From the NCBI GenBank assembly GCA_049999725.1, contig JBNGIS010008539.1:42765-77464 (forward strand): a stretch of 34,700 nucleotides of DNA, written 5' to 3'. Both the position numbers and the translations under genes were made by a program. Under the pieces are notes generated by a model. The model was not told the DNA's origin, searched no databases, and worked only from the letters and a program-made list of their open reading frames with translations. The stretch comes from Haplomitrium mnioides. Lineage: Eukaryota > Marchantiophyta > Haplomitriopsida > Calobryales. Positions 1-8,961 of this stretch are shown here, in pieces. The first letter of the stretch is position 1, and each line of letters opens with the position of its first letter.

Positions 1-42
1 TTCCTGTTCTAAGTAGCATGTTCCTGGTTCAAAGTAGCGGCT
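1..42 (-). repeat. Inverted terminus of the ParB-methyltransferase transposon family
   Basis: Read on the minus strand, this stretch begins GCCGCTACTTTGAACC and then continues GGAAC, TGCTACT. It matches, base for base over most of about 35 bases, the left end of element C at 28791 and more loosely the left end of element B at 7765. It is in inverted orientation, so it is best read as the right terminal inverted repeat of an element lying off the left edge. The sequence right after it (from about 43) is chromovirus integrase coding sequence, which fits insertion of the DNA element into that retrotransposon. The exact last base and the target duplication cannot be fixed from one side. Confidence 0.65.
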
Positions 43-357
43 GTTAAAGATTCATCCAGTTTTTATTTCTCTTTATTTCGTGCTTTTGAACCTCACTCTA
101 CCACCTTTACTTATACCCAAGAACCCTCTCTACCACCTGAGCTTATTGATGGTCATGAGGAATTCGAGGTGGAACAACTCTTGAAGAAATGCACACGCCG
201 TTGAGGCCATTGTGAGATTGTGGAGTATTTGGTTTGTTGGAAAGGCTACCCTCTTTATGAAGCTACTTGGGAGCCATTGGAGAATTTGGCCAATGCTTCT
301 ACGCTTGTTCACTTTTTTGAGAGCTTTCTTACTCGCAACGAGGATGTTGCCTTTTAA
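43..357 (+). pseudogene. Chromovirus (Ty3/gypsy) integrase C-terminus with chromodomain, broken
   Basis: From 45 one frame gives LKIHPVFISL, the conserved lysine-isoleucine-histidine-proline block of the integrase C-terminal (GPY/F-like) module. The frame shifts before 100, and from 121 a second frame gives a chromodomain: an EFEVEQLL start, then YLVCWKGYPLYEATWEPLEN, then FFESFL. This aromatic cage and WKGY...TWEP pattern is typical of chromoviruses, where the domain guides integration to modified histones. One in-frame TGA at 202-204 breaks the domain and the frame ends at TAA 355-357. The 5' part of the polyprotein is not in the window; the coding sequence is cut at about 43 by the terminus of a DNA element. 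The copy is inactive. Confidence 0.85.
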
Positions 358-369
358 AAAGGCGATAAT

Positions 370-937
370 TGTAGCAATCACTAACTTTAGTAAGCCATAG
401 CTAAAATAGTATCAAATATGTCTAGAAAGCTATTACTAAGTTAGAGTGGCAAAAGGCAGTTTCTATTATAGAGAGTTGGACACGTGGCATGAGGAGAAAA
501 AGTCAATGAATTAAAGTGAAAGAGGGAGTCTAGATAGACTACTTTAGAAGAGGATAAAAACACGTGGCAAGCAAAGAATTAAAGTAAAGAGAAGGTTCTA
601 AAGATAAAAAAACATGTAGTAGAAGGAGAACTAAAGAGATGAAAGGTTCTAAGGATAAGGACACGTGGCAGAAGGAGAATGAAAGTAAAGGGTGGTCCAA
701 CTAGAGTGAGAGAGAAAAGAGGAGTCCAATTAGAAGAGGATAGAAAAAGAACCAATGAGGTTCCTCCACCTATGTAAGCAAAGTGCTTTCTCTCAAGTAT
801 GAAAAGAAGGTAGAGTGTCTTGTTTGGCATCTCTTACCTTGAGGGTTCTTGAAGTTTTGGTGCGCTTCTCTTATGCTAACTTGTATGTGTTGTACTTGTG
901 CTAACTTGTGTGTGTAATGTAGGTGTGTAGCGCTACA
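370..937 (+). repeat. 3' LTR of the chromovirus
   Basis: Starts 12 bases after the integrase stop codon with TGTAGC and ends with the exact inverse, GCTACA, giving a 568-base LTR with the canonical TG...CA ends. The position directly after the pol stop is where a 3' LTR belongs. The 5' LTR lies outside the window, so the pair and the target duplication cannot be checked. Bases after 937 belong to a fragment of the methyltransferase gene, so the chromovirus seems to have inserted into a copy of that element. The left half holds repeated ACACGTGGCA motifs, listed separately. Confidence 0.75.
478..670 (+). promoter_or_regulatory. Cluster of three G-box/ABRE-like motifs in the LTR U3
   Basis: CACGTGGCA occurs three times without mismatch, starting at 481, 561 and 662, and a decayed fourth copy (ACATGTAGTA) lies near 610. 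CACGTG is the plant G-box and ACGTGGC is the core of ABA-response elements bound by bZIP factors. Sequence around the copies is also similar (AGAAGG, GAAAGTAAAG), so the cluster probably arose by local duplication. A role as a stress- or light-responsive enhancer of the retrotransposon is inferred from motif identity only. Confidence 0.5.
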
Positions 938-1046
938 ATAGGAGATAAGAGTTTGGGCATAGTCTTCATCAATCGAGGCTTCTTTGACTCCCAATTTCTT
1001 TTGCCCTTTAGCAATGACTGTCAATTTCTTAGCCATCTATCGTTTC
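938..1046 (-). pseudogene. Fragment D of the ParB-methyltransferase gene
   Basis: The minus strand reads AKKLTVIAKGQKKLGVKEAS followed by DEDYAQTLISY. This aligns with the start of the methyltransferase exon in copy C (minus strand from 30872), which reads AKKLTAAAKGRKKFGVEEA and later LVSYPF. Homology stops exactly where the chromovirus LTR begins at 937, so the LTR interrupts this gene copy. At the other side it joins the RNase H of the minus-strand gypsy element near 1046, where both partners share GGAAAC, so the breakpoint is only known to within a few bases. Confidence 0.7.
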
Positions 1047-1490
1047 CACAATCAGTGGTGCTCCAATTAGGTATTCTTTCTCAGCTTTCATAGTTGCTAC
1101 CACCCCCCATAACTCTCTCTTTACTTGTGGATAGCTTCTTTGCCGTTTGCTCAATACTTTGGCTCAAAACCGAACTGCAAATCGGTTTCCTTCCTCATCA
1201 TCTTGACCAATTGCCCAGCCTATAGTGATGGGGCTGGCATTTACAATCAATAGCACAGGCTTTTCATTTTTATAACTCACTCTTCGAAGGACAAGCTGAG
1301 AAGATAATAGTTTCTTCAGCTTTTGCACAGCTTTTGTATGGATGTCTTCCCACCGAAACTCTTTTCCTTTGCGTAATAAACCATAAAAAGGATCTGCCAC
1401 ATGTGCAAAATGAGGGATCCACACATGGTAGAAGACACATACCCCTAGAAATCTGCATACCTCCGTAGCTGAGCTACATGTATCCTTTAG
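1046..1490 (-). pseudogene. RT connection and RNase H domain of the gypsy element
   Basis: After a TGA at 1493-1491 the frame continues through TEVCRFLGVCVFYHVWIPHF, a typical RT thumb/connection block, and then ADPFYGLLRKGKEFRWE. The RNase H part has VNASPITIGWAIGQDDEEGN and, past a TGA at 1163-1161, YPQVKRELWGVV and KEYLIGA...VET. The usual first catalytic Asp of this RNase H motif is Asn here (codon 1241-1239), and the usual Asp after VET is lost at the truncation. Both changes would abolish activity. The frame ends at the junction with fragment D. Confidence 0.85.
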
Positions 1491-1862
1491 TCACTGAATG
1501 GCATCAATTTTCTTTTGATCAGGTTTTCGGCCAAACCAACCACATAAGTACTTGACAATCACAACCTCACAAACTCCAAAAGACAATTTTACCCCTGATA
1601 AGGTCAGATGTACCTCTTCCAGCCTTTGTAAAATCTGGTCACAATCCAAAATATGATCCATAACAAATTTTCGGTACCCCCTCTCATCCAAAGCTTCATT
1701 CTTGTCTTCTTCTATACATCTTTTGATTGGAATGTCATCAAGGAATGGCATGGTCTGTTTTGGGATAAATTCTTTCAAAACCTTGTTCATCCTATTCATC
1801 ATATGTGCCACAGAGTTTGTACCACCTTGAGATAAATTGGTCATAACCAGATTAGAGATCAC
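1491..1862 (-). pseudogene. Reverse transcriptase palm domain of the gypsy element
   Basis: The frame carries LSQGGTNSVAHMMNRMNKVL, then PFLDDIPIK, the YxDD-like catalytic box (FLDD, 1745-1734), then LTLSGVKLSFGVCEVVIVKY and LCG..GRKPDQKKIDAIQ. This fits palm motifs B to E of Ty3/gypsy RT. Its upstream partner ends SIGDL at about 1855, followed in a shifted frame by SGYDQF; the segment expected between GYDQF and QGGTNS (fingers to palm) is missing, so a short internal deletion with a frameshift separates the two RT halves. The frame stops at TGA 1493-1491 but resumes in the same frame. Confidence 0.85.
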
Positions 1863-2619
1863 CTATAGAATAGATAGCTCTTCCAGCAAATGCTTTTGCA
1901 AACTCTGCAACAATTGGTCCCACCCTTGTATTTCGGATGGTAACTTGATTTATTGGTTGCATATCTTGAATAAATCGTAGTGCTTCACTTTTCTTAGACA
2001 TTGTAAACCATCGGCTGGAATATGGACCAAAGGATGGCTCCAAAATCCTCATCTGCATTTTCTCCTTCAAGAGATCCAAGAGCTTTGGTAGATGAGCTCT
2101 TGGTACTGGAATTGGCTTCAAATCCTAAGGTTCATGTGGAACTGTAAAAATAATCATTAGTGCAACCACATCTAGATCCACACACCCTATTTCATGAGGC
2201 TCAAAGGCAAATGCTTTCCCATGTCTCTTGAGCATCTCTCTAAATGCATCCTCCTCTTAAGGCAAGAGAAACTCTCTCGATCCCACCTTTAGTTCCTCCA
2301 ACGTGGTTGAAGTAAACTTATGCCCAATTTTGGATATCTCCCTCAAACTCCCCTCTTTTGAAGCTTTCTTGACTTGCTCACTAGAATCAATGGGAAGAGG
2401 TTGAGCTACAGGTTTTACCTTTTTCTCCACCATAATGTATCTAGAGTCCAGTCTAGCCTCCAATCCTACAAATGAATCGATAGCTGAATAGAGTTCCCGT
2501 GACTGTAAACACACCACCTTGTCCTCTCCTCCAAATCCAATAGCAGCAAGCAGCTCCATAGGATCTTCAATTCCGTGTTCTATATATACACCTACAATCT
2601 CTTCTTCTTCATCCAACAC
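1852..2619 (-). pseudogene. Protease-RT linker and N-terminal RT of the gypsy element
   Basis: The 2619-2257 part is acidic and not a recognised domain (EEEEIVGVYIEHGIEDPMEL and on). After a stop it continues in the same frame with FAFEPHEIGCVDLDVV, and after another stop with PIPVPRAHLPKLLDLLKEKM, MRILEPSFGPYSSRWFTMSK and RFIQDMQPINQVTIRN. These are the classic RT entry motifs: a proline-rich block, then the region binding the primer-template, then a DMQPIN variant of DYRALN. Fingers motif A follows as YSIGDL. The whole is RT fingers with two in-frame stops. Confidence 0.8.
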
Positions 2620-2908
2620 ACCTCTTTTCTTGAAGTTTTTTTTTCAATTCTTTGAATTTCTTTTCTCTCTCATCTAGCCAAATCAACAAGCTGTGTATAT
2701 ATAGCAAATTCACTCTCAAAATACTTCACTACTCCTGTACAAAAGGTACTTTCATTTTTAAGCGAGAGCACTTCTTTAGTTGTACCACCATAGTCTCGCT
2801 CTATTGTAGCACCTTTCAAAAATCCTGAAACTCCTATATGATTGTAGGAGGAGAATAGTTTCTCAAGCTATCTCTATTCCTCTCATGGTTTGCATGGACA
2901 ATTAGAAA

Positions 2909-3340
2909 CTATACCACCTTCCTCCCATCTTGACTTCTCACCCGTGCATATGCAGATCCATCATCCAATACTTTTGTTTCCATCCTTGCAGTTATAATAT
3001 AAGGCTGCCCAATGATGACTGGGTAAGAAGTGCCTTCCTGTACAAAGAAGTTTTGTTCCGTGACCACATCACCAACTTTAAACCTCACATCTGGACATGC
3101 CCCAAAAAGTTCTCCTCGTGTGTTGTTGGCTGCTCGAATCACCCATCCATGATTGGTATCGATTGGCCACTTCTCTTGTTTATAGATATCCTTGGAAACA
3201 AGATTAATTTCTGATCCATGATCAATTAATGCAGTCACTGGATCTGGCAAGTCCCCTATCTTTACAATTGTTTCATTAGTAGCTCGAGCCAAATAGCTCA
3301 TTGAATAATGACTAGAGGATTTCTCATCCTCTTGCTCCAA
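2909..3340 (-). pseudogene. Retroviral-type aspartic protease of the gypsy element, DHG active site
   Basis: An open stretch of 143 codons with a retropepsin fold signature: ALIDHGSEINLVS at the active site (Asp codon 3223-3221), then GWVIRAANN, then FFVQEGTSYPVIIGQPYI, the usual hydrophobic-GQP(Y/F) end. The protease would cut Gag-Pol. The triad reads Asp-His-Gly instead of Asp-Thr/Ser-Gly. I have the impression that this variant recurs in related plant elements, but cannot confirm that here. The domain is uninterrupted, although the gag-pro frame before it ends in a stop (TGA) at about 3343. Confidence 0.8.
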
Positions 3341-4208
3341 TCACACCTTGTGATTGGTGCAGCATCGAGCTAATTCCAGCTCCTCTTCTTTGGTTACTCT
3401 TGTCTCAAGAGCATTGGTCATCGTTGTCTCCCCTACCAATTGTCTCTTTCTCTTAATAGTATTAATAATAACATCATCTAATTCCTTCTTTGCAATGCCA
3501 AGGATCTCTCTAAAGGTAAACTCAATCTTTGCATTAAGTACCCTCTCTTCCAATACTCCTCTTAGGTCTGTAGCTGCCTCAATATTAGATTGTAGCTTGT
3601 ATGCTGGGGTCTTTTCCTTCTCTTTGGCTTTTCTTTTCTCCAAAGTAGAAGGTAAAACATCTTTCATATGTTCCTCCCTTGAAGGTTGTGTCTTTTCTCC
3701 TCTTTATGGCCTCTTTGAAGCTGGTCTCTCTTCACTAGTACTTGCTTCCTCTCTCCTTCTTTTCTCTTCTACAAGTGCCTCATGCTGATTTTTTGCAATG
3801 TACTGAAAGAGTGTTTACTGGATCATCCCATCGAATAGGAGTTCTTATATATGTGGCAACCTTCAACAAATCCTCTCTTTTTGTGTTGCCACCCTCCATT
3901 GTAGACAGAGCACAAGACCACAACCCACTGGTTTTCACGTGCTAGATAAAATCACGCTCCAACTCAATTCCATAGGTGGCAGCCTCTACTTACGTACTAG
4001 CAAGTTTTTGCATGTACTCCTCAACAACACCCTTCATTCCTCCCTGTCTAAAATTGGTTTTGAGGATGTCAACTGTATCTTTGAGAGCAATCTTGCCCTC
4101 CTTTTAATAGATAACTCCAGAGTGAATAGAATGAGTAAAGTCTCCACACTCTTTTCTTGAGTGTTCAGTGCTATCACACCATATACACCATTGAACATAC
4201 CTTGGTTT
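3341..4208 (-). pseudogene. Gag-protease spacer with a CCHC zinc knuckle
   Basis: Just after the gag frame stops at 4209, the same frame gives WCIWCDSTEHSRKECGDF at about 4190-4140, a perfect C-X2-C-X4-H-X4-C nucleocapsid knuckle. A degenerate stretch with several stops follows. From 3667 to 3341 it is open again: a Lys/Glu-rich helix-forming segment (TLEKRKAKEKEKTPAYKLQS) and FTFREILGIAKKELDDVI, a block often seen just before the protease in such elements. The region would form the nucleocapsid and the protein linking to protease. Confidence 0.7.
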
Positions 4209-5099
4209 TTATGCAGGCTGATTGTTGCTTGCCTCTTTTTTCCCTTCTAACTTTGCAAATTTAATTTGTAGATTCTTCATGCCCTTGATTAGCTCCTCCA
4301 CTACATCTCTTTGTGGAGCAATAATAGGAAGATGAGTAGGAGGCATAGAACTAGCAAGAATAGTATGAGCAGTTGGATGTTTATGAGGTACTATGATGGG
4401 TGGTGGTCTCACATCATGCCTTACCACCACCTTGCCTCTTCTAGACTCCCTCTTAGTTAATACACTTACTGCCTTCGAAACTCCCTTCCAGTCAAAAGTC
4501 AAGCCATTATCTTTGGTTCTATCCTCTAGAAGTAACTCCAATTCTTTCAGCAGATCATTATTTGCCGACTGTAGGAATAGCTCCACCTTATCCTTCTCTA
4601 GAGTCAATTTCTCCATATGAGACAATTGGGAAAATTACCTCTCAAACTCTCGAAAAAGCTCTATAGCAACCAAACCTTTGTTTGTTTGATTCACCCATTC
4701 GATGAATGACTTTTTAGTCACTCTATCAGCATCCTTCAGTGAATATTCTTCCTTGAGTTGGAGAGAAAAGCTCTCCCAATCACCCCCATACACTCTGATA
4801 AGCTCTTTCACATGTCCTCTTAACTTTGGTACAACAGCTAACTCAAAAATGTGAATCATATCTCTTTCTGGAACTTTATTGAGTTCCATCTCTTGACTAT
4901 AGTATTTCAGATATTTAGAGATATTTCTCCCATCAAATTGGTCCAACAATCCAACAACAGATTTCAGAGCTCTCGTAACCATTGCTTCTTTTCGGTCAGA
5001 AGCTTGTTGTTGCTGCATAAAAAGGGCAAATGCTTGGAACATTTGCGCAGTCGTAGGGTCCAATTGTAGTATTGGTGTCCCTTGACCAGGAGAACCCAT
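4209..5099 (-). pseudogene. Gag capsid region of the gypsy element
   Basis: Starts with ATG at 5099 (MGSPGQGTPILQLD), 66 bases after the primer-binding site. QMFQAFALFMQQQQASDRKE and VVGLLDQFDGRNISKYLKYY resemble the start of the retrotransposon Gag capsid domain, followed by LRGHVKELI...WESFSLQLKEEY. An in-frame TAA at 4637-4635 (FER*FSQLS) is the only break before the next stop at 4209; it is probably a point change, as the downstream frame (EKLTLEKDKVELFLQSANND) reads on smoothly. The second half is coiled-coil-like and then Pro/His rich. It would form the capsid of the cytoplasmic particle. Confidence 0.8.
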
Positions 5100-5147
5100 A
5101 CTAATTTCTAAAGTCTTTGAAGTCTCACACTCTCCCCACCTCAGAGT

Positions 5148-5165
5148 TTCATGTCAGGTTCACCA
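5148..5165 (-). other. Primer-binding site of the minus-strand gypsy element
   Basis: On the minus strand TGGTGAACCTGACATGA follows the putative LTR end (CACAACA) after two bases (GT). TGG plus 14-15 further bases is the form of a PBS pairing with the CCA end of a tRNA, here one ending ...GTCAGGTTCACCA. I do not recognise the tRNA: it is not the initiator-Met site (TGGTATCAGAGC) nor the Asp site (TGGCGCC) usual in plants. Confidence 0.6.
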
Positions 5166-5167
5166 AC

Positions 5168-6775
5168 TGTTGTGTGGCAGTAATCTAGGTCTGGAATAGA
5201 CAAGGTATATGGTTGTGAAGAAGGTTGTGTGAAAGGTAGAAGCTTTGGTGACGATAGTGCTAAAATGAAGCCAATTTGGCAGAGATTGAGTGCTTCTTGC
5301 CTTTGTGGCTTCAATTCCCCTTAAACAAAGCAAAGGTAAGCAATTTGTACTTCCTTTGTACTCGAATTTTGGTCAAGTATAATGTAAGTTCTACTAAGTT
5401 GTTCGATCTGCAATTCTCAGTCTGGAATTCAGGTTGCCTAAGAAATCTGTGTGCAAATTTTCAGTGAGAAATGCACAACAAAATGCTCTCCATAGTCGGA
5501 AACTCAATTTCTGGTTAAAAGACCAAAAACCCAACACTCATAAACTTTCTCGAGTAATAGCTCTTTTGATTCAAATGATTCTGACACAAAATTTCATATA
5601 AAACTTCTTCACACTTCACTCTAGCCTTCCACAAATTTTCAACCTCTATGCTGCTCTTGGTATACAGAAACAAGTTATAAATCAAATTCCAAAAGCAAAA
5701 TAATTTTGAAGAACCTCAAGAATGTGTCTTCAACTTCAGTTGGCTCTCACAGATCAACCTAAGTTCCAAATGCATTGAGTTTTGATGTAAAACTATATCC
5801 CTTGTTGTCAACTTCCTAATGGTACTCCATTTTTTCCCAGAATCGTCGTAACAACGTCACAATCACCCAAACTGTAAACCTATCTTCAATTCAACCCCTT
5901 CGTCTTCAATTGCCCATAAGTATGAGTGTAAAACTCCAAATGACTCGAAATTTCATGGAGAGGGATGCTACTCTTTGTGATCTTTTGATCACTAACCTGC
6001 TTGAACTTCTTCTTGTCTAGAAACTCCTCGAACCTTCATGAAACTCAACTCCCTCTTCTCTACCTTTTAGGGTTTTTACTAAAAGAAAGTTAACTTCCCT
6101 TTTACTTGTTATAAGAACAACTTTAAGTAAATGCCTTTGTAGAACATAGCACAAATAAGATAGAAACAGAAAAGAAAAATTTCTCACTTGATCACTTGAT
6201 AAGTTGATGAAGTCACTCGAACATTCGCCGTCGGCTATTCACCATTTACCCAACGTATCTCTTGTAGAAGACCCAAGAAAAGTCCACTCCAAATCATGTC
6301 AGAATGTAAATCGTGAGATCCCATCGCTCTCCATAGGTGATAATGAGCAACAGTACTGGAATAGGTGAGTTCATAACCGAATTCAAGAAATTATCACCAA
6401 AGTGATAGACAATCTACTACCGAAAATAATCTCGAAGAATAATACGCAAACCAACAAAGAAAAGATTCGGAAGAAGAAAGTTAGGAGCTGCAAACAATCC
6501 TCTATCCATCGTATGTGTCTTGATCCATAAGCAACTTGAGATCCACCGTCAAACCCCCTCGTTCCAATAGATCCGGTACCCCTTTGAACTCCCTCCAGGT
6601 ATGTCTTGAAGATTTCACACTGACCTCTCAATGATATCTCAATGTTGTTTCCCCTCAATCCCCTCTTTCTGCCTCTTCTCTCTTCTTTTATCTTCACAAT
6701 ATCTTTGATTGCAATCCAAAGAATCTTCAAAGAGCCAATAGGATGACCCTTTTGCTACCCACCATACCCATAACA
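5168..6775 (-). repeat. Probable 5' LTR of the minus-strand gypsy element
   Basis: The end next to the primer-binding site is firm: on the minus strand the LTR ends CCACACAACA, two bases before TGG. The start is less sure. TGTTATGGG on the minus strand at 6775 is inverse to that end at 6 of 7 positions (TGTTATG against TGTTGTG), giving 1608 bases. An alternative is TGTTGTG at 5480, giving only 313. No real ORF lies here; the one frame of 115 codons at 6730-6383 looks spurious. The second LTR is missing, so the pair cannot be compared. Confidence 0.4.
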
Positions 6776-6999
6776 TCTTCCATGTAGCATTGACATATAC
6801 TAATTTTGTTCTTCTAGAAGGTTCTCGAAAAGTGCTTCACCGCTGCTTCTATATTTTTCTATGATTTTACCTCTGGTAAGAAGATGACTTTTCTCTATTC
6901 TTTTGTTACCTTTTTACGCATTAGCCGAACCACAACACGACAACAGAGAAACAAGTTAGATGAGAATAACAAAAAAAAAACTTTAAGTAATTGGCGAAG
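6776..6999. other. Unassigned spacer
   Basis: AT-rich sequence between the probable LTR and fragment A. I find no reading frame, palindrome array or similarity to the other repeats of the window. An A-run near 6970 precedes the point where the fragment A intron sequence starts. Confidence 0.4.
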
Positions 7000-7758
7000 A
7001 GATACTAAGTTGTTAAGCAAGCAAGGACTTGAAGGCTAGGCACCCATGAAATCTTTCAAGAGTCCATGCGTACATGGACTCAAAAGTCCTTGCGAGATTG
7101 GACTTGAGAGTCCATACAAGCATAGACTCAAGATTCCATGCACGCATGGACTTTTGAGTCTTTGTTCACAAAGACTTGAGAGTCAATGATTGCATGAACT
7201 CTCAAACATTTTGAAGCAAATTGAAAACAAATTTAAAACTAGAATTGAAAAAAAAAAAAAACACTTACCAATCATTTCTCAAAACTTGAATAAAACAGTG
7301 ACATCTTTGACTCTTTAGTGTGGATGAGATACTCCATCCTTGCCTCTTCTCATGTTTTGCAGAACACCTCCAAGCAAAAAGACTTTACTATCACTGCCAA
7401 AACCTTGTGTCTCTCTAATTTGCAAAACATCTCTTTGATCAAAAGCTCTCCAACTTCAACACGTTTCAAATAGAGATTTTTAATTTCATCCAAAAGACCT
7501 TGAAGAGACCTCCATGGTGTCCACTTCATGTCCTCAATTCTCAAAGAACCTTTGGCCTTTTGCTTCTAGCCCTTTCTCGTGTTCTTTTCCCACATTGAAA
7601 AAATGCTCTATTGCAACTCTTAGAGCTCTCCACTTCTAAAAGAACGTTGGAACCAATTGTCTTGAGAAGTGACGATCTTTTCAAGAGTAGACTTTGGTTT
7701 TATCTCCAAAGTCTCAAGCATTGACTCTCTTTTTAGTTTCTAGAATAACACCATCCCA
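7000..7758 (-). pseudogene. Fragment A of the ParB-methyltransferase gene
   Basis: Minus-strand 7758-7269 matches the 3' part of exon 3 in copies B and C: ETLEIKPKSTLEK, SIFSMWEKN, GSLRIEDMKWTPWRSLQGLL, KLERHKVLAV, HTKESKMSLFYSSFEK. It ends at a GTAAG donor at 7268, the same site as in B and C. The intron beyond holds the family palindromes at about 7062-7205 (CATGCGTACATGGACT, CATGCACGCATGGACT and relatives). Stops and small shifts break the frame. The copy is cut at its upstream side exactly where element B begins (about 7759-7765), so B probably inserted into it. Fragment E (about 21656) has the more 5' part of the same exon in the same orientation and may be the other half. Confidence 0.75.
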
Positions 7759-7764
7759 AACAAT

Positions 7765-7798
7765 TGTTACTTTGAACTAAGAACCGCTATTGGGTTCA
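7765..7798 (+). repeat. Left terminus of element B
   Basis: TTACTTTGAACTAAGAAC then CGCTATTGGGTTC lines up with element C at 28795-28826 with only a few changes, and with the inverse of 1-38. The outermost GCCGC of the other copies is changed to ATTGT here. The sequence to its left is fragment A, which is interrupted at this point. Confidence 0.6.
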
Positions 7799-8616
7799 TG
7801 TTTTATTTGGCGTTTGCAAAAACCAAATTTGAAATTTTAGCATTCAAAATCATGAATTTGATGCTAGCAATATTTGTTTACAAGAAAAAAGTAATTTTAT
7901 ATATCAAAATGGCTCATTTCGAGTGCATAATATATTAAAAACAAATCTTGTGATGAGAATTTGAACAAAATTGCTTTCATAATTTTATCTTTAAAAAATA
8001 CGAGCATCACCAAACAAAATATATAAGAAATATACACAACATTTGTTGTTAAATATTTTCAAAACTAACAATGATATCATTAATTTAAAAATTTAATAAA
8101 AAATTCAAATTTTATCATAAATGTTTTTGACTAGAACCTTAAAGTGTAGGCACAAGAGGATTATTGAAGTGAAATTGTGAACAGAGTGTTGAAGCCTATG
8201 CATGCATAGACAACTAAGGCGGGTGTGTAGGGTGTGTAGCTACACTTCGTTTGAGAACGTTCATGAGTGTAGGGACAACTTTAGCCAACTCAAGCTTGAA
8301 CAACTAAAGCCCAAGCAAGCACAGACTGCTAAGTAATTGGAAGCAGGGACTGCTAAAGCCATTCTAAGAGGGGAATGCAAATACAAGATTAAAGAAAATT
8401 TGAGCAAAAAATGAAAAAAAGAATGGGAGCTTCCATGTGAGCATAGACTTCATTGCTAATTTTAATAAAACCCAATATGTTTTGTTCAAAAACCATTTTG
8501 TGCAAAAAATTGGATTGTAAAGAAAAAAATTAAACTGGATTTAGAATGCAACAAGAATGAAGCTTCATCAAATAATATTTTGTGAAGAAAATACTTTATT
8601 ATGTAGAAAAATTACA
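7799..8616. other. Subterminal non-coding region of element B
   Basis: AT-rich for the first 350 bases with no reading frame. From about 8190 to 8350 it has scattered copies of a motif such as GCCTATGCATGCATAGACAA and GACTGCTAAG, decayed relatives of the direct repeats at the same place in element C (29095-29400). Clustered short repeats near an end are where transposases of many DNA elements bind; that use is inference here. Confidence 0.5.
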
Positions 8617-8961
8617 TCACTCTAATGCTACAACTCTATCGTCTTCACAAAGAATTGTCTTATCTAAATCAACTACTTGAGAAGCTTCAACATCTACAGC
8701 CGCTACAGAGTCATGCCAAGGCTTTCCAGTCCCGAAGATCACAACAAAATCACTAGAAGCACCTATAATACTAGGAGGAACAAGTTCCTTGTGGTACACA
8801 TAGACTATATGCGATTTGGTCACATTGGATGGCAAAGAAGCCATCATCAAAACTCTCTGAGGAATATAGATAAATTAAAGTCTATCATATTCTATAGCGA
8901 TGTAATTTTGCATCAGCTTTAAAGCATAGACAAGGCCAGTGCCAGACCTAGAGTAAAAATC

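Larger units (their letters stand above)
1046..5165 (-). mobile_element. Ty3/gypsy-type retrotransposon internal region, 3' truncated
   Basis: Reading on the minus strand from the primer-binding site at 5165: gag (5099-4209), CCHC knuckle (4187-4146), a charged spacer, protease (3340-2909), a linker, reverse transcriptase (2121-1491) and RNase H (1490-1046). This is the Ty3/gypsy domain order, but integrase and the 3' LTR are missing because the element is cut in RNase H at about 1046. Stops lie at the gag midpoint, between domains and inside RT and RNase H, and part of RT is deleted. It is a dead copy. Its clade is not one of the common chromodomain lineages as far as I can judge by eye. Confidence 0.85.

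Noticed and set aside
938-1046. Part of the gypsy polyprotein after RNase H
   Set aside because: The reading AKKLTV...KKLGVKEA matches the methyltransferase exon of copies B and C, not an integrase or RNase H tail.
6383-6730. 115-codon minus-strand frame with a hydrophobic end
   Set aside because: It lies in the probable LTR and has no family match that I recognise; LTRs often have chance frames of this size.
8226-8254. GTGTAG repeats near the left end of B as a telomere-like tract
   Set aside because: Only two imperfect units; no extended plant telomere repeat.
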